From Burkholderia ambifaria (GTDB taxonomy: Bacteria > Pseudomonadota > Gammaproteobacteria > Burkholderiales > Burkholderiaceae), in the NCBI RefSeq assembly GCF_001443045.1, contig NZ_LKPJ01000012.1:133315-197314 (forward strand): 64,000 bases of DNA, written 5' to 3'. The stretch's first letter is position 1, and each line of letters begins with the position of its first letter. Under the pieces are notes generated by a model. The model had not been told where the DNA came from, searched no databases, and saw only the letters and a program-made list of their open reading frames with translations. This document shows positions 43,508-52,741 of the stretch, piece by piece. Position numbers and translations under genes: made by a program.

Positions 43508-44452
43508 TTAAATCGCGAGTACAGCCTGAGTGCCCCCCGATGGGTGGCTGGCAAGCCATGCAGCGCAGCGCTCCCGCAAGAAAGCATGCAACGCGTTAAT
43601 CGCCGGCGACAGTTGCGCACGGTGAGCACAAATCAAGTGCAGTGGCGCAGGCTCGCAGTCCTCCGGGGGAAATAACTCCACCAGTCGACCTGCCTTCAGA
43701 TCGTCGATGAGGTCCAGTCGCGACTTGTAAACAATGCCTTCCCCGGCTACGGCCCAGCGACGAACGGCATCGGCATCGTCGCTGATGCGATTGCCTGTCA
43801 CGGCCACGGTGCGCTCGCCGCCTCGCGGGGTAAAGCGCCAGCGTTCATGTATCTGCTCGCTCCATACGTACCGAAGGCAGTTGTGCCGCCGCAGATCCTC
43901 AATTTTGGTCGGTGCGCCATGCCGTTCGAGGTAGGACGGCGCGGCACACAATGCGCGCCGGTTGTTGTCGACCAGTTTCATGGCCAGAAGCGACGAATCC
44001 GGCAGCGCTCCGTAGCGCACGACTGCATCCAGCGGCTGGCGGATCAGGTCGGCCGCACGGTCGCTCATTTTCAGGTGCAGCGACAAGCCAGGGTGCCGGT
44101 GCTGAAAGTCATCCAGCCACGGCAACAGCAGGTTTCGACCAAAGTCAGACGGAGCGGACAGCCGCAGCGGGCCGGACAGTGCCCCCCGGCTGTTTGCCAG
44201 GGCCTGCTGGCCTTGCTCCAGCGCACCAATCATGACCCGCGCATGCGGCAGGTAACGCTCTCCAGCCTCCGACAATTGCATGCTTCGCGTGGACCGCGTG
44301 AACAAGCGCGTGTCCAGCGCCTTCTCGAGCCGCTGCACCGATGCACTCGCGTGTGCCGGCGCGATATTCAGCTGGCGCGCCGCCTCCGAGAAGCTGCCGT
44401 AATCCACCGTGTGCACGAAGATCTGGACGTCATCGAGTCGAATCATTTTCAT
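43508..44452 (-). CDS. LysR-family regulator
   Basis: A 314-residue LysR protein: MIRLDDVQIFVHTVDYGSFS and the helix-turn-helix NIAPAHASASVQRLEKAL, then a ligand domain with LSAPSDFGRNLLLPWLDDF. The DNA-binding half resembles the CrgA/DmlR-type group that controls neighbouring oxidoreductase genes. It is divergent from the gene at 44544, with 91 bases between them, so that gene is its likely target. Confidence 0.83.
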   Translation of the reverse strand: MKMIRLDDVQIFVHTVDYGSFSEAARQLNIAPAHASASVQRLEKALDTRLFTRSTRSMQLSEAGERYLPHARVMIGALEQGQQALANSRGALSGPLRLSAPSDFGRNLLLPWLDDFQHRHPGLSLHLKMSDRAADLIRQPLDAVVRYGALPDSSLLAMKLVDNNRRALCAAPSYLERHGAPTKIEDLRRHNCLRYVWSEQIHERWRFTPRGGERTVAVTGNRISDDADAVRRWAVAGEGIVYKSRLDLIDDLKAGRLVELFPPEDCEPAPLHLICAHRAQLSPAINALHAFLRERCAAWLASHPSGGTQAVLAI

Positions 44453-44543
44453 TGAAATGACGAAAGTGTTTGGGCTCGCCGGATATTTATCCGCATATCG
44501 ACGAAAGATAGCATGGTCTCAATCACCCTTGGAGACCACGTGT

Positions 44544-45557
44544 ATGAAAGCCATCGGCTTCTATCAGAACCATCCCGTCAGCCACCCGCACGCGCTGCAG
44601 GATATCGAGCTGCCCACGCCGGAACTGCGCGACCACGATCTGTTGGTGGAAGTCAAGGCGGTATCGGTCAACCCGGTCGATACCAAAATTCGGCGCAGTG
44701 GAGATATTCCTGAAGGCGGTGCCCGCATCGCCGGCTGGGACGCGGCGGGAATCGTCCGCGCGACCGGTCCGCTGGCCACGCGCTTCAAGGCAGGCGACCG
44801 TGTCTGGTACGCGGGCGACATCAAGCGACCCGGCAGCAACAGCGAACTGCACGCCGTGGACGAACGCATCGTCGGACCCATGCCGACATCACTGGATTTC
44901 GCAGAGGCCGCTTCATTGCCGCTGACCACGATCACCGCGTGGGAGCTGCTGTTCGACCGTCTGCGTGTTCAGGCAGCGGACCCGGCCGACCACAACGTGC
45001 TGCTCGTGATCGGAGCGGCGGGCGGCGTCGGCTCGATTCTGACCCAACTGGCACGTGAGCTGACCGGTATGACCGTCATCGGCACGGCCTCGCGACCGGA
45101 AACCCGCGAGTGGGTGCTGGCTCATGGCGCGCACTACGTCCTCGATCACCATCAACCCTGGGCAACCCAGTTGGCCGCGCTCGGTATCGAGCACGTCACC
45201 CATGTTGCCGGGTTGAACAACAGCGCTGCCTATGTGACTCAAATCGCCGCCGTGCTGCGCCCGGAAGGCCAGTTCGCCCTCATCGACGATCCGGTGGGTC
45301 TCGACATCGGGCCGTTCAAGGGGAAATCCATCTCGATTCACTGGGAACTGATGTTTACCCGCGCGATGTTCACCACCGACACCCTCGCACGGCAACACGC
45401 CTTGCTGCGCCGCGCGGCGCAGCTGGTTGACCAGAGCCGCCTCAAGCACACCCTGACCCGACGCATTGACGGCATCAACGCCGCAGGTCTCATCGAAGCG
45501 CACGCGCTGGTCGAGGCCGGCAACATGATCGGCAAGGTCGTCGTCGCCAACCATTGA
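44544..45557 (+). CDS. Zinc-type alcohol dehydrogenase-like oxidoreductase (MDR family)
   Basis: A 337-residue medium-chain reductase of the quinone-oxidoreductase-like branch: MKAIGFYQNHPVSHPHALQD, the SVNPVDTKIR segment (where zinc enzymes have ligands; none here), and the NADPH-binding GAAGGVGSILTQLA. Reduces quinones or enones with NADPH in related proteins; substrate unknown. GGAGACC precedes the ATG at 44544. Probably co-transcribed with the GlcG-like gene 24 bases downstream. Confidence 0.86.
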   Translation: MKAIGFYQNHPVSHPHALQDIELPTPELRDHDLLVEVKAVSVNPVDTKIRRSGDIPEGGARIAGWDAAGIVRATGPLATRFKAGDRVWYAGDIKRPGSNSELHAVDERIVGPMPTSLDFAEAASLPLTTITAWELLFDRLRVQAADPADHNVLLVIGAAGGVGSILTQLARELTGMTVIGTASRPETREWVLAHGAHYVLDHHQPWATQLAALGIEHVTHVAGLNNSAAYVTQIAAVLRPEGQFALIDDPVGLDIGPFKGKSISIHWELMFTRAMFTTDTLARQHALLRRAAQLVDQSRLKHTLTRRIDGINAAGLIEAHALVEAGNMIGKVVVANH

Positions 45558-45581
45558 ACCCTTCTGATAACGGACATCAAC

Positions 45582-46007
45582 ATGACATCGCCAATCATCA
45601 GCACGACAACGATCAGCCTGGAAGCCGCGCAAGCATTGATTGCCGAAGCGCGCCGCGCGTGCGCCGCACGAGGATTCGCCGCGACAATTGCGATTACCGA
45701 TGCAGGCGGTCACCTGCGCGCTTTCGAGCGCGCCGATACCGCCCCGTTCCTGACTGTCGACGTCGCCATCGACAAGGCATGGACCGCCGCGTCATTCGGC
45801 ATGGCCACGCACCAATGGAATCAGTACATGGCCGAACCTGCCGTTGCCCCGCTGGCGCACCTTCCGCGGCTGATGCCGGTCGGCGGTGGCGTACCGATCT
45901 TTTACGAAGGGCGTCTGGTCGGGGGCATCGGTGTTTCTGGCGGAACATCGGCTCAAGACCACGAGGCCGCTGAGGAAGCGCTGCGCCACGCCGGGTTTAA
46001 CCAGTAA
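45582..46007 (+). CDS. GlcG/HbpS-family protein
   Basis: A 141-residue protein of the GlcG/HbpS (DUF336) family: AARGFAATIAITDAGGHLRA, DKAWTAASFGMATHQ and the C-terminal GGVPIFYEGRLVGGIGVSGG, then QDHEAAEEAL. Members bind heme or small cofactors; several accompany oxidoreductases. It follows the MDR oxidoreductase closely and probably works with it; role unknown. Confidence 0.85.
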   Translation: MTSPIISTTTISLEAAQALIAEARRACAARGFAATIAITDAGGHLRAFERADTAPFLTVDVAIDKAWTAASFGMATHQWNQYMAEPAVAPLAHLPRLMPVGGGVPIFYEGRLVGGIGVSGGTSAQDHEAAEEALRHAGFNQ

Positions 46008-46464
46008 CGATCGCCTTGCCGTCAATCGACAAACGTTCCACAAAGGCGGAACCGTTGCGCGTGAGGGACCGGCCCGGACGGCCGGATCACTCCGATAATT
46101 GTCGTTGAAGCTCTGGCGGCTCGAACGACGGCTTCGGGTCGATAACTGCGAATCCCGAGAAGCGTGAGCGTAGGTTTGAGCACAGGTTTACGCGTTGAGC
46201 CTCGTCAGACACGGCGCAGGCACTGCTGCACCAGCAATCCCCGCAGTGTCATCAGCCGGCGTGCGGCAACAATCCGCGCAACGACTGTCCAGTTTCCGTA
46301 CACATGACCGCGAACGCCCCACGATCGGCGCGGGCGCGGCGGGTGGGAAGAAACCCGGATAGCCCCGTTTCGCCGCCCCCACCTACCCTCGCGCGCATGC
46401 CGGTCGACACCAAAGCGCCAAGCAACGCCCGATCCGGCCGACCGAAATTTCCTCAGGAGCGTAC
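46008..46464. other. Intergenic, no supported gene
   Basis: 457 bases between the GlcG-like gene and the benzaldehyde dehydrogenase. No coding frame, known RNA or sigma-54 promoter could be supported. CAGGAG lies 6 bases before the 46465 start and must be the ribosome-binding site of the dehydrogenase. Confidence 0.45.
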
Positions 46465-47937
46465 ATGGATAGCAGCAGCAACACGGCACTGTTCGACGCC
46501 GACGTCTGGCGCGGCAAGACTTTCACCGGGCACTGGCACGCGAGCCCGCACACGGCCGACGTGATCGAACCGGCGACCGGCAACACGCTCGGCCGCATCG
46601 GCCTCGCGGATAGCGCGGCCATCGCCGACGCGTCGGCCGCCGCGCAGCGCGCGCAGCCTGCGTGGTTCGGCCTGCCGTACGACGAGCGCGCGGCGGTCCT
46701 GCGTCGCGCTGCGGCCGTCGCCGAAACGCACTTCGATGCGATCGTCGACTGGCTCGTGCGCGAAAGCGGCTCGACGCGCGCGAAGGCGTCGTTCGAAACC
46801 GCCGTCACGATCAAGGCCCTGCACGAGGCGGCCGGGTTGCCATCGCGCGCAGCCGGCGAAGTGCTGCCGTCGACGCCCGGCCGGCTGTCGCTCGCGCGGC
46901 GCCGCCCGCGCGGCGTGGTCGGCGTGATCTCGCCGTTCAACTTCCCGCTGTACCTCGCGGTGCGCGCGGTCGCGCCGGCGCTCGCGCTCGGCAACGCGGT
47001 CGTGCTGAAACCCGATCCGCGCACCGCCGTGTGCGGCGGCGTCGCGATCGCGCGCGTGTTCGAGCTCGCCGGCTTGCCGCAAGGCGTGCTGCACGTGCTG
47101 CCCGGCGACGGCGCGACCGGTGCGGCGCTGGTCGCCGATCCGCACGTCGCGATGATCCAGTTCACCGGCTCCACCGCGGCCGGACGCAAGGTCGGCGAAG
47201 CGGCGGGCCGCTACCTGAAGAAGGTGTCGCTCGAACTCGGCGGCAAGAACTCGCTGATCGTGCTCGACGACGCCGATCTCGACCGCGCCGTCGCCAACAC
47301 CGCCTGGGGCGCGTATCTGCATCAAGGCCAGATCTGCATGGCCACGGGCCGCGTGCTCGTGCAGCGCGCGATTCACGATCGCTTCGTCGCGAAGCTCGTC
47401 GAGAAGGCGCAAGGCCTGCGCGTCGGCGATCCAGCGACCGCGGACGTCGGCCTCGGCCCGCTGATCAATGCCGCGCAACGCGACCATGCGGCGAACCTGG
47501 TCGACGCGGCCCGTCGCGCGGGCGCACGCGTCGAGACGGGCGGCGGCCATCGCGGCCTGTTCTTCGAGCCGACCGTGCTGAGCGGCGTCGCGCCGGGCAA
47601 TCCGGCGTTCGACGAGGAGATCTTCGGGCCGGTCGCGATCGTCGTGCCGTTCGATACCGACGAAGAGGCGATCGCGCTCGCGAACCAGACCGAATACGGG
47701 TTGTCGATGGCGATCCTGTCCGCCGACGTCGGCCGCGCGCTCAGGATCGGCGAGCGGTTGAACACCGGCCTGCTGCACATCAACGACCAGACGGTCAACG
47801 ATGAAGTGATCAACCCGTTCGGCGGTGTCGGCGCATCGGGCAACGGCTCGAGCATCGGCGGCAGCGCGAACTGGGAAGAATTCACGCAGTGGCAGTGGCT
47901 GACCATCAAGGGCGACGCGCCGTTGTATCCGCTTTAA
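46465..47937 (+). CDS. Benzaldehyde dehydrogenase
   Basis: Oxidises aromatic aldehydes to acids (benzaldehyde to benzoate) with NAD(P)+. 490 residues of the XylC/AreC-type aldehyde dehydrogenase: GVISPFNFPLYLAVRAVAPA, the FTGSTAAGRKVGEAAG cofactor motif, Glu in SLELGGKNSL, and catalytic Cys in HQGQICMATGR. Together with the next gene it turns benzyl alcohols to benzoate, which enters the ben/cat pathway encoded in this window. Confidence 0.88.
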   Translation: MDSSSNTALFDADVWRGKTFTGHWHASPHTADVIEPATGNTLGRIGLADSAAIADASAAAQRAQPAWFGLPYDERAAVLRRAAAVAETHFDAIVDWLVRESGSTRAKASFETAVTIKALHEAAGLPSRAAGEVLPSTPGRLSLARRRPRGVVGVISPFNFPLYLAVRAVAPALALGNAVVLKPDPRTAVCGGVAIARVFELAGLPQGVLHVLPGDGATGAALVADPHVAMIQFTGSTAAGRKVGEAAGRYLKKVSLELGGKNSLIVLDDADLDRAVANTAWGAYLHQGQICMATGRVLVQRAIHDRFVAKLVEKAQGLRVGDPATADVGLGPLINAAQRDHAANLVDAARRAGARVETGGGHRGLFFEPTVLSGVAPGNPAFDEEIFGPVAIVVPFDTDEEAIALANQTEYGLSMAILSADVGRALRIGERLNTGLLHINDQTVNDEVINPFGGVGASGNGSSIGGSANWEEFTQWQWLTIKGDAPLYPL

Positions 47938-47963
47938 CGAAGGCTTTAACAAGGAGACCGACC

Positions 47964-49091
47964 ATGTACACGGAAAACGATACGCGCGCCGTCACCGCGG
48001 CCGTCGCACGCGCGGCCGGCGCACCGTTCTCGATCGAATCGGCCCGGATCCGCGCGCCGCGCGGCGACGAGGTGCTGGTGCGCGTCGTCGCGACGGGCCT
48101 GTGCCACACCGACCTGATCGTGCGCGACCAGTACTACCCGGTGCCGCTGCCGGCCGTGCTCGGTCACGAGGGCGCCGGCGTGGTCGAGGCAGTCGGCCCG
48201 AACGTGAAGACGCTCGCCGCGGGCGATCACGTCGTGCTCACCTACGGCGCGTGCGGCCACTGCACGTCGTGCGTCGGCGGTCACGGTGCGTATTGCCGGC
48301 AGTTCTTCGCGCTGAATTTCGGCGGCGCCGACGCCGACGGGCAGACCGCGATCCGCGACGCCGCCGGACAACCGCTGCACGATCATTTCTTTGCGCAGTC
48401 GTCGTTCGCGAGCTATGCGCTCGCCCGCGAGAACAACGCGGTCAAGGTGCCGAAGGAGGCGCCGCTCGACCTGCTCGGGCCGCTCGGCTGCGGCATCCAG
48501 ACCGGTGCGGGCGCGGTGATCAACTCGCTCGCGGTGCGCACGGGCAGCAGCTTCGCGAGCTTCGGCGCGGGGGCGGTCGGCATGAGCGCCGTGATGGCCG
48601 CACGGATCGCGGGCGCCACCACCATCATCGCCGTCGACATCGTGCCGTCGCGGCTCGCGCTGGCATTGGCGCTCGGCGCGACGCACGCGATCAACAGCAA
48701 GGAAGTCGATGTCGTCGACGCGATCCGCGAGATCACCGGCGGCGGCGTCGATTTCGCGCTCGAATCGACCGGGCTGCCGGCCGTGCTGTCGCAAGGGATC
48801 GACGCGCTCGGCTCGCGCGGCACGATGGGCGTGGTCGGCGCGCCGAAGCTCGGCACCCGGGCGGAATTCGACGTGAACAGCCTGCTGCTCGGCGGCCACA
48901 CGATCCGCGGCATCGTCGAAGGCGACAGCGTGCCGCAGATCTTCATTCCGCAGCTCGTGCAGCTGTATCTGCAAGGGCGGTTTCCGTTCGATCGGCTGGT
49001 GAAGTTCTATCCGCTCGAACAGATCAACCAGGCGGCGGAAGACAGCAGCAAAGGCATCACGCTCAAGCCGATCCTGCGCTTGCCGCATTGA
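47964..49091 (+). CDS. Zinc aryl-alcohol dehydrogenase (XylB/AreB type)
   Basis: A 375-residue zinc alcohol dehydrogenase. Catalytic zinc ligands lie in VVATGLCHTDLIV and AVLGHEGAGVV; the structural zinc site is in YGACGHCTSCVGG with a later Cys. NAD binding: SFASFGAGAVGMSAVMAARI. Close in pattern to benzyl-alcohol dehydrogenases. AAGGAG precedes the ATG at 47964 by nine bases. Operon partner of the benzaldehyde dehydrogenase, 26 bases apart. Confidence 0.88.
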   Translation: MYTENDTRAVTAAVARAAGAPFSIESARIRAPRGDEVLVRVVATGLCHTDLIVRDQYYPVPLPAVLGHEGAGVVEAVGPNVKTLAAGDHVVLTYGACGHCTSCVGGHGAYCRQFFALNFGGADADGQTAIRDAAGQPLHDHFFAQSSFASYALARENNAVKVPKEAPLDLLGPLGCGIQTGAGAVINSLAVRTGSSFASFGAGAVGMSAVMAARIAGATTIIAVDIVPSRLALALALGATHAINSKEVDVVDAIREITGGGVDFALESTGLPAVLSQGIDALGSRGTMGVVGAPKLGTRAEFDVNSLLLGGHTIRGIVEGDSVPQIFIPQLVQLYLQGRFPFDRLVKFYPLEQINQAAEDSSKGITLKPILRLPH

Positions 49092-49232
49092 GCCCAGGCG
49101 TGCCGCCGGCCGTCGGCGGCACGCGGCGGCGCTCCGGTGGGGACGACAATACCGCGCTTCGGGCGCCGGGCTATATTACGCATTCGCGCGACACGCCGGG
49201 CCGCCCCGCCCGGCCCGGACATTCGACCCCAA

Positions 49233-50414
49233 ATGGAATCCAGCGTGAATACGGCTCCCGAATCCCTTGCCCGGCCGGTCGACCTCGACCGGCTCCGCGT
49301 CCGCTTCGCGGCGGGCGAGCCACTGCCCGAAACCGCGTTGCCGGCCAGCGTCGCGCGCTCGTGGGCGCGTTCGCGCGATGCCGGGCTCCGGCCGTGGGAA
49401 ACCGCCCGCTACGAAATGCAGCGCGAGCGCGACGAATCGCGCGCGGACCGGCAACTGACCCGCTGCGTCGCGCAGGAAATCGAGCAGCTGTGGGCTGCGT
49501 TCGGCGGCAGCGACTGGACGATCTTCTGCGTCAATCCGCGCGGCACGATCGTCCATGCGCGGCGCAGCCCGCAGTGCGGCGACACGCTGCTGACGCCGAT
49601 CGTCGCCGGGCGCCGGATCGTCGAACCGAACGTCGGCACGACCGCGCCGAGCTGCGTGATTCACGACGGGGCCGAGGCCGTCGTCGCGGGTGCGCAGCAC
49701 TATCTCGACGAGTTGTCGCGGGTGTTCTGTCTCGCGGTGCCGCTGGTCGGCTTCGATGGCGAAGTGATCGGCGCGCTCGACATCACCGGCATCGGCCGGC
49801 GCAACGTCGTGCAACTGCGCGAGCAGTTCCGGCATGCGGCGCTGTCCGCCGAGCAGCGGCTGTATGCGCTGCTGCGCGACTGCCATCTGCTGCACGTGCA
49901 ATACGATCCGCGCTGGCTCGGCACGCCGCTCGCCGGCGTCGTCGCGCTCGACGAAGCGGGCCGCGTGCGCGCGGTGAGCCGGCTCGCGCGCCAGATGCTC
50001 GATCTCGCGCCCGAGGGGCCGGTCGCACGGTGCGATCTCCGGCAACTGTTTCCCGGTGCAACGCCCGCGCAGCAGCGTCGTTTGCTGACGCCGGCGCGCA
50101 CGCCGCAGCGAATCGCGCGCGACGATGGTAGCCACGTATGGGTGCGCACCGTGCGCGCGCCGCTCGATCGGGCGACGATGGCGCGCCACGCCGATGTGCT
50201 CGAGGACGCCGCCGACGCGTGCAACGCAGCGCCGGCCGCGACCCCGCACGCGAGCTTGCACGAACAATCGCTCGACGCGATCCGCCGGGCGCTCGGCGAG
50301 CACGACGGCAACGTGTCGGCGGCCGCGCGGCAGCTCGGCATTTCACGCACGACGCTGTATGCGAAGCTCAGGCAGCTCGATGCGGCGGGGCTCGGGATTG
50401 GCGGGCCGCATTGA
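49233..50414 (+). CDS. AcoR-like regulator without the AAA+ domain
   Basis: A 393-residue protein with the front and back ends of AcoR-type activators: an N-terminal segment LPASVARSWARSRDAGLRP, a GAF-like sensor (about 60-200, EPNVGTTAPSCVIHDGAEAV), a PAS-like stretch (about 230-310), and a C-terminal Fis helix-turn-helix (VSAAARQLGISRTTLYAKLR). The central sigma-54 ATPase (Walker A, GAFTGA) is entirely missing, so it cannot activate sigma-54 in the usual way. It lies downstream of the benzaldehyde/alcohol dehydrogenase pair in the same direction and may regulate it. ATG at 49233 chosen; the frame opens at 49137. Confidence 0.83.
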   Translation: MESSVNTAPESLARPVDLDRLRVRFAAGEPLPETALPASVARSWARSRDAGLRPWETARYEMQRERDESRADRQLTRCVAQEIEQLWAAFGGSDWTIFCVNPRGTIVHARRSPQCGDTLLTPIVAGRRIVEPNVGTTAPSCVIHDGAEAVVAGAQHYLDELSRVFCLAVPLVGFDGEVIGALDITGIGRRNVVQLREQFRHAALSAEQRLYALLRDCHLLHVQYDPRWLGTPLAGVVALDEAGRVRAVSRLARQMLDLAPEGPVARCDLRQLFPGATPAQQRRLLTPARTPQRIARDDGSHVWVRTVRAPLDRATMARHADVLEDAADACNAAPAATPHASLHEQSLDAIRRALGEHDGNVSAAARQLGISRTTLYAKLRQLDAAGLGIGGPH

Positions 50415-50417
50415 CGC

Positions 50418-50513
50418 GGCGTTCGGCGTTCGGCGTTCGGCGTTCGGCATTCGGCATTCGGCATTCGGCATTCGGCATTCGGCATTCGGCATTCGGCATT
50501 CGCCATTCGGCAT
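50418..50513. repeat. Heptanucleotide tandem repeat
   Basis: Four copies of GGCGTTC (50418-50445), eight of GGCATTC (50446-50501), then one GCCATTC and a partial GGCATG. The array begins three bases after the regulator's stop and lies 68 bases from the end of the convergent ompW gene. A unit of 7 is not a multiple of 3 and the array is outside coding sequence. The two blocks differ by one G/A, suggesting expansion from two founder units. Confidence 0.95.
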
Positions 50514-50581
50514 GAAACGATGGCGGCCACGCCGCCCTCCTCCCGTCCTTGCAAGCGGATCGCCGCCGCAGCCTCACCCGG

Positions 50582-51304
50582 TCAGAATGCGTAATTGACC
50601 GACACCAGCGTGACGAGCGGATCCAGCGTGATCTTCGCGACGCTCTTGACCACGGCACCGTTCGGCAGCCGGGTGCTCAAATTGGCTTTCGTCCCGAACG
50701 GCAGGTACGACACGGAAAGCCCGGCCGACCAATGCTTGTCGAACTGGTAATTCAACCCGGCATTGAAGACCGGCGACCATGCGCTGTCTACGTCCGCACT
50801 CGTCGACAGGCCTGTCGTCGCCCCGTGCGTCAATTGCGCGCTCAACGCCTGCTGGAACGCGGGACCGACATGCGCATTGGTGAACCAGATGTAGCTGACG
50901 CCGATGCCGAGATAGGGTCTCCATCGGGCATCCGCGCGGCCGAAATAATATTTCAGCAGCAGCGCCGGACTCCACTGGCGGACATCGCCGAGCGGATTGA
51001 TCGCCGCGGCGGAAAGCACACCCGTTCCCGAGAACTTGAATTTCGGCGGAATGCCGGCGACCGTCTCCACCGCGATGTTGTCGGTCAGGAAATGCGTAAA
51101 CGTCATGCCGAGCGTGTCGGCGTTATCGACGCTCGCGCCCGTATCGGGCACCGCGTGCCCGCCGATTTCGAGCGGATCGCTCGAGGTTTGAGGGGCGATT
51201 CGCAACCAGCCCATTCCGATCACGTTGCTTCCCGCGGACTGCGCATGCGCTGCCGCGCTCGCCACCAGCATGGCGGCAGCCGCCGCCAGTTTCATCGACT
51301 TCAT
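50582..51304 (-). CDS. ompW: OmpW-family outer-membrane protein
   Basis: A 240-residue, eight-strand barrel: signal peptide (1-21, cut after AAAHA), then SNVIGMGWLRIAPQTSSDPL, the conserved LLLKYYFGRADARWRPYLGIGVSY segment in part, and a C-terminal strand ending in Phe (LVSVNYAF). OmpW proteins form a narrow hydrophobic channel and respond to stress and nutrients. Stands alone. Confidence 0.9.
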   Translation of the reverse strand: MKSMKLAAAAAMLVASAAAHAQSAGSNVIGMGWLRIAPQTSSDPLEIGGHAVPDTGASVDNADTLGMTFTHFLTDNIAVETVAGIPPKFKFSGTGVLSAAAINPLGDVRQWSPALLLKYYFGRADARWRPYLGIGVSYIWFTNAHVGPAFQQALSAQLTHGATTGLSTSADVDSAWSPVFNAGLNYQFDKHWSAGLSVSYLPFGTKANLSTRLPNGAVVKSVAKITLDPLVTLVSVNYAF

Positions 51305-51550
51305 CAGACGGTATCTCCCTATTTATTGTCTCGACACGGGTGCGTATGCCGACCGTGGCGTGCCGCCACTATGGCGGCCGACCGGGGCTTTGGAAATGTT
51401 TGAAACGGACGCGAAAATTGTCCGCGTTCGCTACCACACGGAACCTGCGGATTGACGTAACGTGGTCACTGCGGACGCGGCCTGCGAAGCATCGATGCCC
51501 GGCATTGCCCGATTCCAGGCCGCGACGAGAACCGACGACCTGATTCAGAG

Positions 51551-52696
51551 ATGAGCAGCAGCACCATGCGATTGAACCCGACGCAAGCCGGCCCTGGCGC
51601 CGGCTTGCCGTCGTCGCCGGTCGATCTGGCCACCCTGTCGGAAAAACGCGCATCGCCGTCGAAGCTCGCGGCGCTGATGGAAGTCGCGGCGCATCTGGCG
51701 CTCGACACGTCCGCGGTGCTCGCCGGGACCGATCTCACCCCGAACGACGTGTCGAACCCGTTCACGCTCACGTCGGCGCAACAATTCCTGACGGCCGTGC
51801 GCAATGCGCTCCGGCACTATTCCGGCTCCGACCTGGGCGTGCGGGTCGGCAGGTTGCTGCATGCATCGAGCTACGGGCTGTACGGGTATGCGACGCTGTG
51901 CGCCGAAACGCTCGGGCAGGCGTTCGATGCGGTGGTCCGGTTCCACCGGCTCGCGAACGGCTTGCTCGGCATTCGCTGGGGCATAGAAGGCGAGGAAGGC
52001 GATCTGGCGTCCTGGCATTTCCCTGCCCGCGAAGACGTGGTGCTGCCCGAACTCGACGCGCGGCTATACGCGTTTCTGCTCGACATGCAGTTCATTCTTC
52101 ACGCGACATTCGTCAAGGACGTGATGGGATCGTGGTGCGTGCCGGTGCGCGCACAGTTTGCATGCGAACCACCGGCCCATGCGACATTGCTTGCCGAAGC
52201 GCTCGACTGTCCGGTTGCATTCGATCAGGATTGCCATGTGTTGAGCTATCCCGCCGCGTGGCTGTCGCGGGCGCCGCAGCTTGCCCACCCGATCACGGCG
52301 GCCCAGGTCTCGCGGCACTGCGCGCAGTTGCTCGACGAACTCCAGGACCGCTCCGGGATCACGCTTCGCGTCTACGACGAACTGACGCGCATCCCCGGCA
52401 GATTCCCGGACATCGACGCGATCGCCGGGACCCTCCACATGACTTCAAGGACACTGCGCCGCAAGCTCGACGCCGCAGGCACGTCCTACAACGAACTGCT
52501 GACGGGCGTGCGCAGGGCGCTGGCGATCGACTATCTCGGCACGACCGCGCTGAGCACCGAAGACATCGCATCGGTATTGGGATTCAGCGACGCCGCGAGT
52601 TTCCGGCATGCATTCAAGCGCTGGACCGGCCTGACGCCGAACGAGGTGCGCGGCAACGCGGAGCCGGCGCCGCGGCCGTGGAGCACGGCGGGTTGA
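51551..52696 (+). CDS. AraC-family regulator (OruR/ArgR-like)
   Basis: A 381-residue protein of the 'Arabinose_bd' AraC group: N-terminal sensor domain (about 45-240; SYGLYGYATLCAETLGQAFD) and a C-terminal double helix-turn-helix (about 285-370; GTLHMTSRTLRRKLDAAG, then EDIASVLGFSDAASFRHAFKRW). Similar regulators control amino-acid or fatty-acid use. No obvious target: neighbours are ompW (divergent) and an MFS exporter (convergent). Confidence 0.86.
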   Translation: MSSSTMRLNPTQAGPGAGLPSSPVDLATLSEKRASPSKLAALMEVAAHLALDTSAVLAGTDLTPNDVSNPFTLTSAQQFLTAVRNALRHYSGSDLGVRVGRLLHASSYGLYGYATLCAETLGQAFDAVVRFHRLANGLLGIRWGIEGEEGDLASWHFPAREDVVLPELDARLYAFLLDMQFILHATFVKDVMGSWCVPVRAQFACEPPAHATLLAEALDCPVAFDQDCHVLSYPAAWLSRAPQLAHPITAAQVSRHCAQLLDELQDRSGITLRVYDELTRIPGRFPDIDAIAGTLHMTSRTLRRKLDAAGTSYNELLTGVRRALAIDYLGTTALSTEDIASVLGFSDAASFRHAFKRWTGLTPNEVRGNAEPAPRPWSTAG

Positions 52697-52741
52697 CGCC
52701 GCCATTGCGGCGTTATCGTCGGCATGGCCGATGAACAGGCT

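Noticed and set aside
46008-46464. Sigma-54 promoter or riboswitch before the benzaldehyde dehydrogenase
   Set aside because: No GG-N10-GC element with good context and no recognisable riboswitch core were found in the gap.
50418-50513. CRISPR array
   Set aside because: The 7-bp units are directly adjacent, without spacers, and no cas genes are present.
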